Shown here piece after piece: positions 18,244 to 27,366 of a stretch of DNA of 64,000 nt; position 1 is the stretch's first letter, and every line of letters starts with the position of its first letter. A program made the position numbers and the translations under genes. This DNA comes from JBBDWK01 sp040902885 (GTDB lineage Bacteria; Acidobacteriota; Terriglobia; Bryobacterales; Bryobacteraceae). The stretch is taken from positions 33,821 through 97,820 of the forward strand of contig JBBDWK010000074.1 of the NCBI GenBank assembly GCA_040902885.1, given 5' to 3'. The notes below the pieces were generated by a model. It saw nothing but the letters and a program-made list of their open reading frames with translations, did no database searches and was not told where the DNA came from.

Positions 18244-21200
18244 GTGAAAACTCAACTGCGCGCGTTCCTCCTATTCTCCGTACTGGCCGCGCTGGTTTCG
18301 GCGCAATTCGGTACTGGTGACATTTCAGGCCTGCTGATGGATCCTTCGGAAGCGCCCCTGGCCAATGTGGAAGTCAAAGTGACAAATCAGGCAACCGGCG
18401 TGGCGAAGGTCGTGATCACGGATGCCCAAGGCCGCTACACGGCACTCGATCTTCCGGCCGGCCGATATTCTATTGAAGTGAAAGCAGGGGGGTTCAAGAC
18501 CCACACCCGGTCAGACATTGAGTTGGTCACCGGGTCGCGGTTGGCGCAGAACCTCACATTGGAGTTGGGGGCGGTTACCGAGGTGGTGGAAGTGACCGCC
18601 AGTTCGGCGCAGGTGGAGGCGCTTTCGGCCACGGTCGGCAAGGTCGTGGAAGGGAGGATGTTCCGCGATATTCCGTTGAACGGGAGGAATCTTACCAGCA
18701 TTATGCTGCTCAAGGCGGGCGTTAGTTCCAGCGCCGCGCCAAACGCATTCCGCCCGACCGGGGACGCCCGCGCCTATACGATTCACGGTTCGCGGTCGAC
18801 CGACGCGTATCTGAGTACCGACGGCGTGGCGATGACCGGAGGCCGGAACAACTTGCGAGGCCCGAGCAATATCAGCGTGGACGCCATCGCCGAAGCCAAC
18901 ATCCTAACCTCCAACTACTCGGCTGAGTATCCGCGGGCCGGCGGCGGGCAAGTACAGTTTGTCACGAAAAGCGGGACCAGAGATTTTCACGGCGCGTTGT
19001 ACGAGTACTTGCGGAATGATGCTTTTGACGCCCGCGGCTTTCAGCGCGCCACCAAGCAGAAGCTCCGCTACAACCAGTTCGGCTTCGCCCTCGGCGGCCC
19101 GATGTTCTGGCCTGGCAACCTCAACACGAATCGGGATAAATTGTTCTTCTTCGCGAACATGGAGTGGGTCCGCCGCCGCGAAGAACGGCTGGACACCGCC
19201 GTTGTGCCGACCCTACGCGAGCGTCGGGGCGACTTCACCGGATCCACCCTGTTCCCGTGCCCCCGCGCTTCGGGTGGAACCACGCCGTATCCCGACTGCA
19301 CGCTGCCAGCCGGCGTTCTTAGTCCGAATGGCGTCGCGATGGCTTCCCTGTACCCGCTGCCGAACGCCGCCGAGGCCGCTTTCAATTACCGAGACGTCTC
19401 TCCGGCGATCAACGACTTTCGAAGCCATACGGGCCGCGTGGACTACCACTTGACGCGCCATCGGCTCTTTTGGCGGGGCACGTATCACAGCGATGTGAAC
19501 AAAGGCGAGCGCCCGACGAACTTCCCCAGTCCGCCAAGCCAGGGCGAACAGAACGGCGCCTCCACCGGCTTCACGATGACCAGTATGCTCGGACCGGCTA
19601 CCTTGAACTCGTTCCGCGCCGGCGCCTCTTTTCAATATCTTGGCAATAAGTTCGCGTCCGCCGACAAGGATATCTCCAACTATTTCCGGTCCAACGCCGG
19701 CTTAAACTACCCGTACCTGTTTGGCAACGACAAAGAGGCGCCGGAAAAAGTGCCGACTCTGATCGTGGCCCGGCTGGGAACCCTTGACGGAGGGTCGTTC
19801 CCGCTTCGCTTCGCCACTCCGACCTACCAGTTCCAGGACGACTTTACTTGGGTCAAGGGCGCCCACACGCTGAAATTCGGTGCCTACTACGAAAAGGTTC
19901 AGGAGAACAACCTGGATCAGATCAATGTCAGCACAGCGCCCGGATCCGGCAACAACCAGAACGGAACCTTCCGCTTCGCGGCCGTTGCGGCCAATGCCTT
20001 CACCACGGGAAACCCACTGGCGGACCTGCTGATCGGGCGCTTCGATAGCTACTCGGAAATCGGGCCGAAGTCCTACGGGTTGACGCGGACCTGGAGTTTC
20101 GAGTTCTATGTGCAGGACAGTTGGAAGATCACGCCACGGCTGTCGCTGGAATTCGGCCTCCGTCACGCGACATGGCCGGCGTTTAGTGCCAAGTGGGGCA
20201 ATATCGCTATGTTCTTCCCGCACCTCTACGATCCCGCGCAATCGGTGCGCGTGGACGCGGGCACAGGCCAGATCGTTCCCGGGGCCGGCTTCCGGTACAA
20301 CGGCATGGGCCTGCCCGGACAGGGATTTCCCGACGCCGCCCGCGGCCGTGTCCGCAACGCCGGCGACCCGGATGTGCAGCGGCTCTTCCAGGGCTTGCCC
20401 GAGACGTTGAGCACGACCGACATGAGCCTGTTCCAGCCGCGGTTTGGCCTGGCCTGGGACCCGTTCGGGAAGGGCAAGACCTCCGTCCGCGTCGGCGGCG
20501 GGGTCTTCAACAGCCGTTTTTACTTCAATGACGCCACCCTGCTTGGCGGCAATCCTCCGCTTCAGGACCAGGCCGTGGCGAATTCCGGAAGCGTCGATAG
20601 CCCCGCCGGAACCGGGGTCGCTCGCATCTACCCGCTCCCGGTCACCATGCACGATCCCCACATCAAGCACCCTGTCACCTACAACTACAGTCTGACGGTG
20701 CAGCAGGAATTGCCCGCCCGGTTTCTGCTCGAACTCGGCTACATCGGCAAGCTAAGCCGCCACCTGGTAAGCGAGGTAAACCTCAATCAGCTCCTGCCGG
20801 GCACGGTGCAACGCAATCCTGGCATCAATGTGGACGCTTTGCGTCCGTACCCGGGATATTCTTCCATACGTCACGCCGGACAGCGCGGCTCTTCCAGCTA
20901 CAGCGCAATGACCGCCACCGTCGAGCGACGCTTCACCGGGGGCCTCTCGCTTCAGGGCGCCTACACGTGGTCCAAGTCGATCGATATCGCCTCCGGATTC
21001 CGGGACATCGCGATGGACACCTACAATCTCAACCGGGATCGGGGACTATCCAGCTTCGACCGTACCCATATCGTAGTGATCAGCTATGTCTACGAGTTGC
21101 CGTTCTTCCGCGGATCGCGGAGTGGGCCGTTACGCGCCACCCTCGGAGGCTGGCAGCTTTCCGGGTTCAGCGTGTTTCAATCCGGACTGCCCGCCACCGT

Positions 21201-21588
21201 GACTGTTCCTGGAGACCCCGCTGGTGTTGCAGGCGGCGCGCCGCAACGCCCGAACGTCACCGGAAATGCGGTTCTCCGCCGCGGCGAACGCACAGAAGGC
21301 CGCTATTTCAACACCGGCGCCTTCGCCAATCCCGTCGCGGGGACGTTCGGTAATGCGGGCCGGAACATTATCCGGCAGCCGGGAACCAGTAACTGGGATT
21401 TTATCCTCGCCAAGTACTTTCCCGTGAAGGAGCGGTGGCGCTTGCAGTTGCGCGCGGAGATGTTCAACGCGTTTAACCATCTTTCTTTCAATCGAGTGGA
21501 AACTCAGCTTGGCAATCGCGGCTTCGGCAGCGTGACCGGCGCGGATCCGTCCCGCGTGATCCAATTTGCCTTGCGCCTGGAATTCTAG
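18244..21588 (+). CDS. TonB-dependent receptor-like outer-membrane protein with N-terminal carboxypeptidase-regulatory domain (2)
   Basis: 1114 aa from GTG 18244 with GGGAG upstream. Signal peptide (LRAFLLFSVLAALVSAQ), carboxypeptidase-regulatory fold (GDISGLLMDPSEAPLANVEV...), plug (IPLNGRNLTSIMLL, QFVTKSGTRDFHGALYEY), barrel, and a C-terminal FALRLEF ending in Phe. It follows a LacI regulator and heads a run of oxidoreductase genes, so a sugar or sugar-derived ligand is likely. Confidence 0.87.
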   Translation: MKTQLRAFLLFSVLAALVSAQFGTGDISGLLMDPSEAPLANVEVKVTNQATGVAKVVITDAQGRYTALDLPAGRYSIEVKAGGFKTHTRSDIELVTGSRLAQNLTLELGAVTEVVEVTASSAQVEALSATVGKVVEGRMFRDIPLNGRNLTSIMLLKAGVSSSAAPNAFRPTGDARAYTIHGSRSTDAYLSTDGVAMTGGRNNLRGPSNISVDAIAEANILTSNYSAEYPRAGGGQVQFVTKSGTRDFHGALYEYLRNDAFDARGFQRATKQKLRYNQFGFALGGPMFWPGNLNTNRDKLFFFANMEWVRRREERLDTAVVPTLRERRGDFTGSTLFPCPRASGGTTPYPDCTLPAGVLSPNGVAMASLYPLPNAAEAAFNYRDVSPAINDFRSHTGRVDYHLTRHRLFWRGTYHSDVNKGERPTNFPSPPSQGEQNGASTGFTMTSMLGPATLNSFRAGASFQYLGNKFASADKDISNYFRSNAGLNYPYLFGNDKEAPEKVPTLIVARLGTLDGGSFPLRFATPTYQFQDDFTWVKGAHTLKFGAYYEKVQENNLDQINVSTAPGSGNNQNGTFRFAAVAANAFTTGNPLADLLIGRFDSYSEIGPKSYGLTRTWSFEFYVQDSWKITPRLSLEFGLRHATWPAFSAKWGNIAMFFPHLYDPAQSVRVDAGTGQIVPGAGFRYNGMGLPGQGFPDAARGRVRNAGDPDVQRLFQGLPETLSTTDMSLFQPRFGLAWDPFGKGKTSVRVGGGVFNSRFYFNDATLLGGNPPLQDQAVANSGSVDSPAGTGVARIYPLPVTMHDPHIKHPVTYNYSLTVQQELPARFLLELGYIGKLSRHLVSEVNLNQLLPGTVQRNPGINVDALRPYPGYSSIRHAGQRGSSSYSAMTATVERRFTGGLSLQGAYTWSKSIDIASGFRDIAMDTYNLNRDRGLSSFDRTHIVVISYVYELPFFRGSRSGPLRATLGGWQLSGFSVFQSGLPATVTVPGDPAGVAGGAPQRPNVTGNAVLRRGERTEGRYFNTGAFANPVAGTFGNAGRNIIRQPGTSNWDFILAKYFPVKERWRLQLRAEMFNAFNHLSFNRVETQLGNRGFGSVTGADPSRVIQFALRLEF

Positions 21589-21590
21589 CC

Positions 21591-22619
21591 GTGACACGAA
21601 GGACGTTTTTCCCGGCAGCGGCTGCGAAGGCTCTTTTCGCCGCCAGACCGATACGCGCCGCCGTTTATGGTATCGGCCATGCCCACGCTATGGGCAAGAT
21701 CGCCGCGCTGCGGGCGCTCTCCCAGTATGAGTTGGCCGGCGTGTGCGAGCCGGACATGACGCGCCCGCGAACGCACAAGGTTTTCGAAGGCGTTCGCTGG
21801 CTTTCCCCGCGCGAGATGTTGGACGACCCTTCCATCGAGTTGATCGTCGTGGAATCCCATGTACGGCAGAATCTTGCCTATGCCCGCCAGGCAGTCGATG
21901 CCGATAAGTTCGTTCACCTCGACAAAGCGCCTGGCGCCAGCCTGCCGGCCTTTCGCGAGCTGCTGACCGCTGCGGGCCGCCGTAAACGCCTCGTCCAGAT
22001 CGGCTACCAATGGCGTTATCATCCGGCCATGCAGGCGGCGTTGGAGGCCGCGCGGAAGGGTTGGCTTGGCGGGGTCTACTCATTCCGGGCGCGCATTGAC
22101 AAGCCCATCGAACCCGCGGACCGGCGGGAGCTCGCCGCTTTCCGCGGCGGGATGATGTTCGAACTCGGCTGCCACTTGATCGACCGGGCCACGGACCTGC
22201 TGGGCAAGCCAACGAGAGTTACCGGCTACCTATGGAGCCACGGACGCGCGGACGATACGTTGGCCGACAACACGCTCGCGATCCTTGAGTACCCCCAGGC
22301 GGTGGCCGAGATTTCCGTCGCCGCCATGCATCCGCGCGGCAACTTTTTCCGGACGGTGGAGATCACCGGCGCCAACGGTTCCGCCACCGTACGGCCGTTC
22401 TCGCCCTACCGCCTTAGCACCCATCTCCGCGACGACGCCGGACCCTATCCCGCGGGCCTGAAGGAGACGCTTTTCCCGCCCGACCGGTTGCCTGCCTTTT
22501 CGCCGGATTTTCTCGAAATGGCGCGCGTCATCCGCGAGGGCGCCACACCGTCCTATACATGGCAGCACGACCTGATGACACAAGAGGTCCTTCTCAAGGC
22601 CTGCCACGAGTTGACATAG
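21591..22619 (+). CDS. Gfo/Idh/MocA family oxidoreductase (1), Tat-like leader
   Basis: 342 aa. GTG start 2 bases after the receptor stop. The short leader TRRTFFPAAAAKALFAA is Tat-like. A Rossmann start (AAVYGIGHAHAMGK) is followed by the catalytic region FVHLDKAPGAS, where the usual EKP reads DKA; the Lys is kept. These enzymes oxidise or epimerise sugars and inositols with NAD(P). Coupled to the receptor, so probably acts on its imported ligand. Confidence 0.82.
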   Translation: MTRRTFFPAAAAKALFAARPIRAAVYGIGHAHAMGKIAALRALSQYELAGVCEPDMTRPRTHKVFEGVRWLSPREMLDDPSIELIVVESHVRQNLAYARQAVDADKFVHLDKAPGASLPAFRELLTAAGRRKRLVQIGYQWRYHPAMQAALEAARKGWLGGVYSFRARIDKPIEPADRRELAAFRGGMMFELGCHLIDRATDLLGKPTRVTGYLWSHGRADDTLADNTLAILEYPQAVAEISVAAMHPRGNFFRTVEITGANGSATVRPFSPYRLSTHLRDDAGPYPAGLKETLFPPDRLPAFSPDFLEMARVIREGATPSYTWQHDLMTQEVLLKACHELT

Positions 22620-22638
22620 TTGTTTAAGGAGAAAAAGA

Positions 22639-23838
22639 ATGCATTCATCGCGTCGGCTCTTCTTCATCACCGGCGGCTCAATGCTGGTGGCGAATGCGGC
22701 GCCATCCGGCCGGTTGAATCTCGGCGTAATCGGAAGTGGTGGCCGCGGAACATACGTCATGAGTGTGTTTCAGAAGGACCCCACCGTCCGGGTCGCTGGA
22801 ATCTGTGACGTCTACGAGCCGAACCTCGAGCGGGCTCTTTCGGCGGCCGCGAAAGGTCAAGAGGTCAGCCCCAAGGCGTTTCGCAATTACAAGGAGCTCC
22901 TCGACGACAAGGGCATTCAAGCGGTGCTGATCGCCACACCCGAGCATTGGCATCATCGCATGGTGCTGGACGCCTTGGCCAGCGGCAAGGATGTGTACGT
23001 AGAAAAACCTCTTTGCCAGACCCCCGAGCAGGGCGTGGAACTGGTGCGGGCCGAGAAGGCGTCGAAGAACATCGTCCAAGTCGGCATGCAGCGCCGCAGC
23101 TACGACTTGTATCTGGAGGGGCGAAAGATCGTCGCCGCCGGGACGCTCGGCAACGTGCGCATGGCCCGTTCTTGGTGGCTGAACAACTACGTCAATGCTC
23201 CGTCGGTGTTCAAGCTGGAGGGGCCGCTCGATTGGGACCAGTGGCAAGGACCTGCCAAGAAACGAGTTCCCCCGGACCCTGCGCGGTTTCGCCATTGGAG
23301 GTTCTTCCGAGACTATGCGGGGGGCATCGCCGCCGATCAGGGGTCGCACGTTTTCGACGGCATCCACCTGCTGATGAACGCCTCCTATCCGCTCGCCGTG
23401 ACGGCATCGGCAAACAAGATCCAGAAGGCGGAATTCGACACGCCGGAGTCCATGGTCACTATCGCCGAGTACCCGGAGCAGTTTGTCGGCGTGTTTTCGA
23501 TTAACTACGCGGCGATGAAGTACAAGAGCCGGAACGACCAGTTGAACCAATTGGACGGCGACCAGGCCCGCATGGACATCGGGCGCGAAGAGTGCCGCGT
23601 CTATCGTCAGGGCGAGGATGAAACACCGGCCATCGTGAAGACCTCCGCCCGCGGCTTCGGCTTCGCCTCCGAGTTGCACGTCCAGAATTTCCTCGAGTGC
23701 GTTCGAACCAGGAGAACGCCGGCAGCGCCAATGCGTGTCGGCTTTCAAGCCTGTCTGGTGACGCTACTGGCGAACATATCGCTGCAAACCGGCCGGCGGG
23801 TGCGTTGGGACGACGCGAAGGGCGCGGTTTTGCTGTGA
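22639..23838 (+). CDS. Gfo/Idh/MocA family oxidoreductase (2), Tat signal
   Basis: 399 aa. AAGGAG lies 8 bases before the ATG. The Tat-type leader SSRRLFFITGGSMLV is followed by Rossmann motif GVIGSGGRGTY, the DVYVEKPLC catalytic segment with the EKP motif intact, and a C-terminal substrate domain (HVFDGIHLLM). This Tat-exported subfamily is common in Acidobacteriota and Planctomycetota. Second oxidoreductase of the same locus, not a close copy of the first. Confidence 0.88.
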   Translation: MHSSRRLFFITGGSMLVANAAPSGRLNLGVIGSGGRGTYVMSVFQKDPTVRVAGICDVYEPNLERALSAAAKGQEVSPKAFRNYKELLDDKGIQAVLIATPEHWHHRMVLDALASGKDVYVEKPLCQTPEQGVELVRAEKASKNIVQVGMQRRSYDLYLEGRKIVAAGTLGNVRMARSWWLNNYVNAPSVFKLEGPLDWDQWQGPAKKRVPPDPARFRHWRFFRDYAGGIAADQGSHVFDGIHLLMNASYPLAVTASANKIQKAEFDTPESMVTIAEYPEQFVGVFSINYAAMKYKSRNDQLNQLDGDQARMDIGREECRVYRQGEDETPAIVKTSARGFGFASELHVQNFLECVRTRRTPAAPMRVGFQACLVTLLANISLQTGRRVRWDDAKGAVLL

Positions 23839-23878
23839 GCGAGACCGGGAAGCGAAACGAGTCTAAGAAATCGAATCT

Positions 23879-24493
23879 ATGAACAAAGTACTGATCGTCA
23901 TTGGCGACGCCGCCGAAACGCTCGACACGCTGTATCCCCTGTGGCGTGTGATCGAGGAGGGATGGCAGGCGGTAGTGGCCGCGCCGGAAAAGCGCGTCTA
24001 CCATCTGGTGATGCACGAGATCCCGCCCGGCTGGGAGGTGACCAAGGAATCGCCCAGCTATCATTGGGCCTCCGACATCGCCTTCCGCGACGTCAACCCG
24101 GAAGACTATATCGGACTCTTTCTCACCGGCGGGCGGGCACCCGAATACTTGCGTTACGACAAGGACTTGATCCGCATCACGCGCCATTTCTTTGAGGCCG
24201 ACAAACCCGTGGCCGTTGTCTGCCACGGCGCGGAGATCGTCGCCACCGCCGATGTGATCCGTGGCAAGCGTATGGCTACCGTCCCCAAGTGCCAGTTCGA
24301 CGTCGAAGTTTGCGGAGCCACCTTCGTAAATGAGGCTTGTGTCCTCGACGGCAACATGGTGAGCGGGCGGACGTGGAAGGACAACCCGTATTACATCCGG
24401 CAATGGGTGAAGATGCTGCGCAAGTACGAGAAGGCGTACGTTTCTCGCCGCGCTGCTAGCTCCGTGCCTTTCGTCCGGGCTTCTTCCACCTGA
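23879..24493 (+). CDS. DJ-1/PfpI family protein
   Basis: 204 aa. A class I glutamine-amidotransferase-like fold with the nucleophile elbow AVVCHGAEI (Cys near residue 117) and GLFLTGGRAPEYLR. Family members are glyoxalases, deglycases or proteases; the exact reaction cannot be told. Follows the sugar oxidoreductases by 40 bases, so it may detoxify or process a reactive carbonyl from that pathway (inference). Confidence 0.82.
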   Translation: MNKVLIVIGDAAETLDTLYPLWRVIEEGWQAVVAAPEKRVYHLVMHEIPPGWEVTKESPSYHWASDIAFRDVNPEDYIGLFLTGGRAPEYLRYDKDLIRITRHFFEADKPVAVVCHGAEIVATADVIRGKRMATVPKCQFDVEVCGATFVNEACVLDGNMVSGRTWKDNPYYIRQWVKMLRKYEKAYVSRRAASSVPFVRASST

Positions 24494-24511
24494 TGCCGGA
24501 CATCGTTCAAT

Positions 24512-25054
24512 TCAGTCCTGCCCGCCCTCGTTCTTGCGAAGCACCGAAAGGCGGTCGATGTATCGCGAACGGACGGCGATGAAGTCCTGGTGCTCCAAGC
24601 CGAGCTCGCGCGCGATCTGGCGAATCCTGCCGTCTTCGGCGACAGAGATCGACGCTTCAGCGGCGGCCACTCCGAAAAGGCAGTCCAGCAATGCCAGCTT
24701 CTGTTGCTGCGTGCCGATCTTGTTGAACTCGCGGGTCACCAGGAAGTCCTCGGTCGCGCCGAACAACAGATTCTGGTGCTTGGCTATCTGGACAACGATG
24801 ATCGCTTGATCCTCGGAAAGCTCGCCGTGCTCGATTACCGTGCGCTCCATGGCGCGAGTCTCCTCGGGAGTCACTTCGAGGTCCGCGCGGGCTACCCGGC
24901 TGAGTATGTACGCGAAGGCGGCCAAATAGCGGGCGCGCTCGGGATCCAGGCGGTCCAGAGTGTCAACGATTTTGCGAACGCTTTCCGTCTGTGCTGCCGC
25001 TTGTTGAGGCGGCGGCACGGACCTGTCAGAGGTGAAGAAGTCGAAGAATGACAT
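24512..25054 (-). CDS. TerB-like (tellurite-resistance B fold) protein
   Basis: 180 aa. Start ATG 25054 (SFFDFFTSD) with GGGAG just upstream; the longer frame to 25231 is only the antisense of non-coding and rpiB sequence. All-helical, with acidic repeats DLEVTPEETRAMERT and ISVAEDGRIRQIARELG typical of the TerB/DjlA-N fold. Function unknown; such domains often bind metal or membranes. Downstream of rpiB on the same strand. Confidence 0.72.
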   Translation of the reverse strand: MSFFDFFTSDRSVPPPQQAAAQTESVRKIVDTLDRLDPERARYLAAFAYILSRVARADLEVTPEETRAMERTVIEHGELSEDQAIIVVQIAKHQNLLFGATEDFLVTREFNKIGTQQQKLALLDCLFGVAAAEASISVAEDGRIRQIARELGLEHQDFIAVRSRYIDRLSVLRKNEGGQD

Positions 25055-25092
25055 CTGCTCCCATGATGCAACATACCGATCCGTCGCCGCCT

Positions 25093-25542
25093 CTATCCGA
25101 ACTCCGCTTCGAACCGCGCGATCTTTTCCAGCCGCCGGCGGTGGCGCTCCAGGCCTGAAAATTTCGCCCCCAGATAGGCCCGCACCAAGTCGACGGCCAG
25201 ACCGGGTCCCACCACCCTGGCCCCCAGGCACATGACGTTGACGTCATCGTCCTCCACTGCCTGGTGAGACGAGAAGACGTCATGGCAGGTGGCGGCGCGA
25301 ATGCCCCGGAACTTATTGGCCGCGACCGCCGCGCCGGCGCCGCTTCCGCAAATCAGAATGGCGCGGCCAGCCCTTCCCTCCGTGACGCTTTTCGCCGCCG
25401 CGCGCGCGCAATCCGGATAATCCACCGGGTCGGTGGAATGCGTGCCCAGGTCGAGAGGCTCGTAACCGAGCCGGCGCACTTCGTCTAATATGCGGTCCTT
25501 CAAAGGGAAACCCGCGTGATCCGCTGCCACAGCCACCCGCAT
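25093..25542 (-). CDS. rpiB: Ribose-5-phosphate isomerase B
   Basis: 149 aa from ATG 25542. It interconverts ribose 5-phosphate and ribulose 5-phosphate. Motifs: RVAVAADHAGF with the substrate-contacting Asp-His, LICGSGAGAAVAANK with the active-site Cys, and HQAVEDDDVNVMCLGARV. The upstream extension to 25620 is not supported by a ribosome-binding site. Followed 38 bases later by the TerB-like gene. Confidence 0.92.
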   Translation of the reverse strand: MRVAVAADHAGFPLKDRILDEVRRLGYEPLDLGTHSTDPVDYPDCARAAAKSVTEGRAGRAILICGSGAGAAVAANKFRGIRAATCHDVFSSHQAVEDDDVNVMCLGARVVGPGLAVDLVRAYLGAKFSGLERHRRRLEKIARFEAEFG

Positions 25543-25811
25543 GAGCAATATGATAGTGTAGCGCGTCCCGCCAGTGTCCATCTTCGGACAGCGCTTCCCG
25601 GAAACGCACAGTTCGCGCAAGCGGCGCGGCTTGTTTTCATGAGGATCGGAACGCGCACAAAGCTGCTTCTCCAGAGTGCCCGCCGGAGGCGGCAGGCATG
25701 ACTGTGTAACTATCTCGAATGGAGATGCGCCATTTCACAACTGGTTTGTCTCGTGTTCCGCGGCAACGCCCTGATGTACACTAGATCGGATTCGGAATTT
25801 CAGGAGGCATT

Positions 25812-26432
25812 TTGCAATCTAAGCGATTTTTAATTCTCGCGGCCGCGACCGCTCTCTCCAGCCCAATATTTTGCCGGGCTCAGGAAACTTCGGCGCCCAA
25901 ACAGAACTTGGTGCAGCAGCCTTCCGGCGAGCTCAAGATCATCGCGGTGGAGGGAGAGGGCGCGGTGAATAATGTCCGCAGCAAGAGCGCAACCCAGCCC
26001 GCGGTCGAAGTGCGCGACCAGGAGGACAAACCGGTTGCCGGGGCGGAAGTGATCTTCCAGCTTCCGGCGGCGGGTCCCGGCGGAGTGTTCAACGGATGGA
26101 TGCGAACGCAGACGGCCCGGACCAACGAGCAAGGACAAGCTACCGCAAGCGGTTTTACGCCGAACGAAGAGGAAGGGCGCTTCAATATCAAGGTAACGGC
26201 CTCGTCCGGCAACCGCAGTTCAAGCCTGGTCATTGGCCAGAGCAACGGCCGCAACGGAGGCGGCAGCGAGATGAAGAGCCGTAGCAACCTGTGGAAGATT
26301 CTGGCCGTGGTAGGCGCGGGCGCGCTGATCGGCGGCATAGTAGCGGCCACGCGCGGCGGCGATTCTTCCAGCGCTGTAGCCACGCCGGTCAGCGTGACCC
26401 CCGGTCCGATCACCGTGGGAGGTCCCCGATGA
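25812..26432 (+). CDS. Secreted Ig-like-domain protein with C-terminal membrane anchor (unknown role)
   Basis: 206 aa. TTG start with an AGGAGG box at 25801-25806. Signal peptide (RFLILAAATALSSPIFCRAQ); a single bacterial Ig/invasin-like domain (QPAVEVRDQEDKPVAGAEVIF, TNEQGQATASGFTPN) at about residues 45-145; a basic stretch; then a hydrophobic helix (WKILAVVGAGALIGGIVAA) near the C-terminus. First of three genes joined by overlap or tight spacing. Likely a cell-surface structural or adhesion part. Confidence 0.75.
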   Translation: MQSKRFLILAAATALSSPIFCRAQETSAPKQNLVQQPSGELKIIAVEGEGAVNNVRSKSATQPAVEVRDQEDKPVAGAEVIFQLPAAGPGGVFNGWMRTQTARTNEQGQATASGFTPNEEEGRFNIKVTASSGNRSSSLVIGQSNGRNGGGSEMKSRSNLWKILAVVGAGALIGGIVAATRGGDSSSAVATPVSVTPGPITVGGPR

Positions 26433-27364
26433 TCCGGCGCTCTCTTTGCTTTAGCCTGGCGGCCTGCGCCCTCTTGATGGGAGACCAGAACTCGCTCACC
26501 GGTCCTGTTTCAGGCCTGGTCTTTGACTCTCGCTCGCATGCTCTGCGGCCCATCGTGGGAGTTCCGGGAGCCGCATATCTCGGTGCTGCCATCGCCTCCG
26601 GGCTCGAATGGGCCTCTGTGGCGCCGGACGGCAAAACCGCGCTCGCGGTGCGGGAAGGAAAGCTATTCGTAGGCTCGCGGCTGTCCGGCGAAGCCCAATG
26701 GATCGAAGTCAACGGCGCTCTTTCCGGCATCAATCGAGCCGCATGGTCCGCCGGAAGCAACGGAGCTGCGGTGTTCACCGCCGGAAATCTGCAGATCGTT
26801 CGCATCAGCGGCGAGACCGCCTCGGCCGACGCGCCGATCGAGGCTTCCTTCGGCGACATCACGGCGCTCGCCTTGGATGCCGAAGCGAAGCACATCCTCG
26901 CTGGAGCGGCCGATGGAATTTATCTTCTTTCCGCCGGTGCGCCCGCGAGACGGATCGCGGGCGTCGGTTCGCCTTCCGCCCTGCTCGCCACCCCCTACGG
27001 CCTGCTGGCCGCGGACCGGGCCGGCAACAAGATCTGGGAAGTCGTCGACATTGCGGGTGCGGCCCCCCTTCTGCTGTACGCCGACGAAACCGCCGGCATC
27101 GCATCTCCTTCCGGCCTCGGCCTCTCCGCGGACGGCCGCCGGCTCTTCGTCTCCAACTCCGAATCTAAGACCGTCGATATCCTGGACTTCGCGACGCATC
27201 TGCCCGCCGGGCGCGTGGCACTGGACGTCTCACCCACCGAGTTCTCTCCGCTCACGAAATCCCTGGCGCTCGTGAATTCGGGCCCGGGCGATGGCGAGCC
27301 TTTGTTCGTATTTGACGCTGCAAATCCCGCTGTTTACTTTGTACCGGCCGGGAGGGAACAGTAA
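26429..27364 (+). CDS. Secreted beta-propeller-like protein (unknown role)
   Basis: 311 aa from ATG 26429, overlapping the previous stop by 4 bases (ATGA). Signal peptide (RRSLCFSLAACALLMG) and repeated blade-like units of about 40-45 residues, e.g. EWASVAPDGKTALAV, ITALALDAEAKHILAG, GLSADGRRLFVSN, resembling NHL/YVTN propellers. No catalytic motif seen. Probably a binding or scaffold protein working with its operon neighbours. Confidence 0.72.
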   Translation: MIRRSLCFSLAACALLMGDQNSLTGPVSGLVFDSRSHALRPIVGVPGAAYLGAAIASGLEWASVAPDGKTALAVREGKLFVGSRLSGEAQWIEVNGALSGINRAAWSAGSNGAAVFTAGNLQIVRISGETASADAPIEASFGDITALALDAEAKHILAGAADGIYLLSAGAPARRIAGVGSPSALLATPYGLLAADRAGNKIWEVVDIAGAAPLLLYADETAGIASPSGLGLSADGRRLFVSNSESKTVDILDFATHLPAGRVALDVSPTEFSPLTKSLALVNSGPGDGEPLFVFDAANPAVYFVPAGREQ

Positions 27365-27366
27365 TC

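Noticed and set aside
25678..25697. Hairpin TGCCCGCC/GGCGGCA as a terminator of rpiB or a neighbour
   Set aside because: Lies upstream of, not after, the nearest genes and has no T-run; probably chance in GC-rich sequence. I see no gene in 25543-25811.
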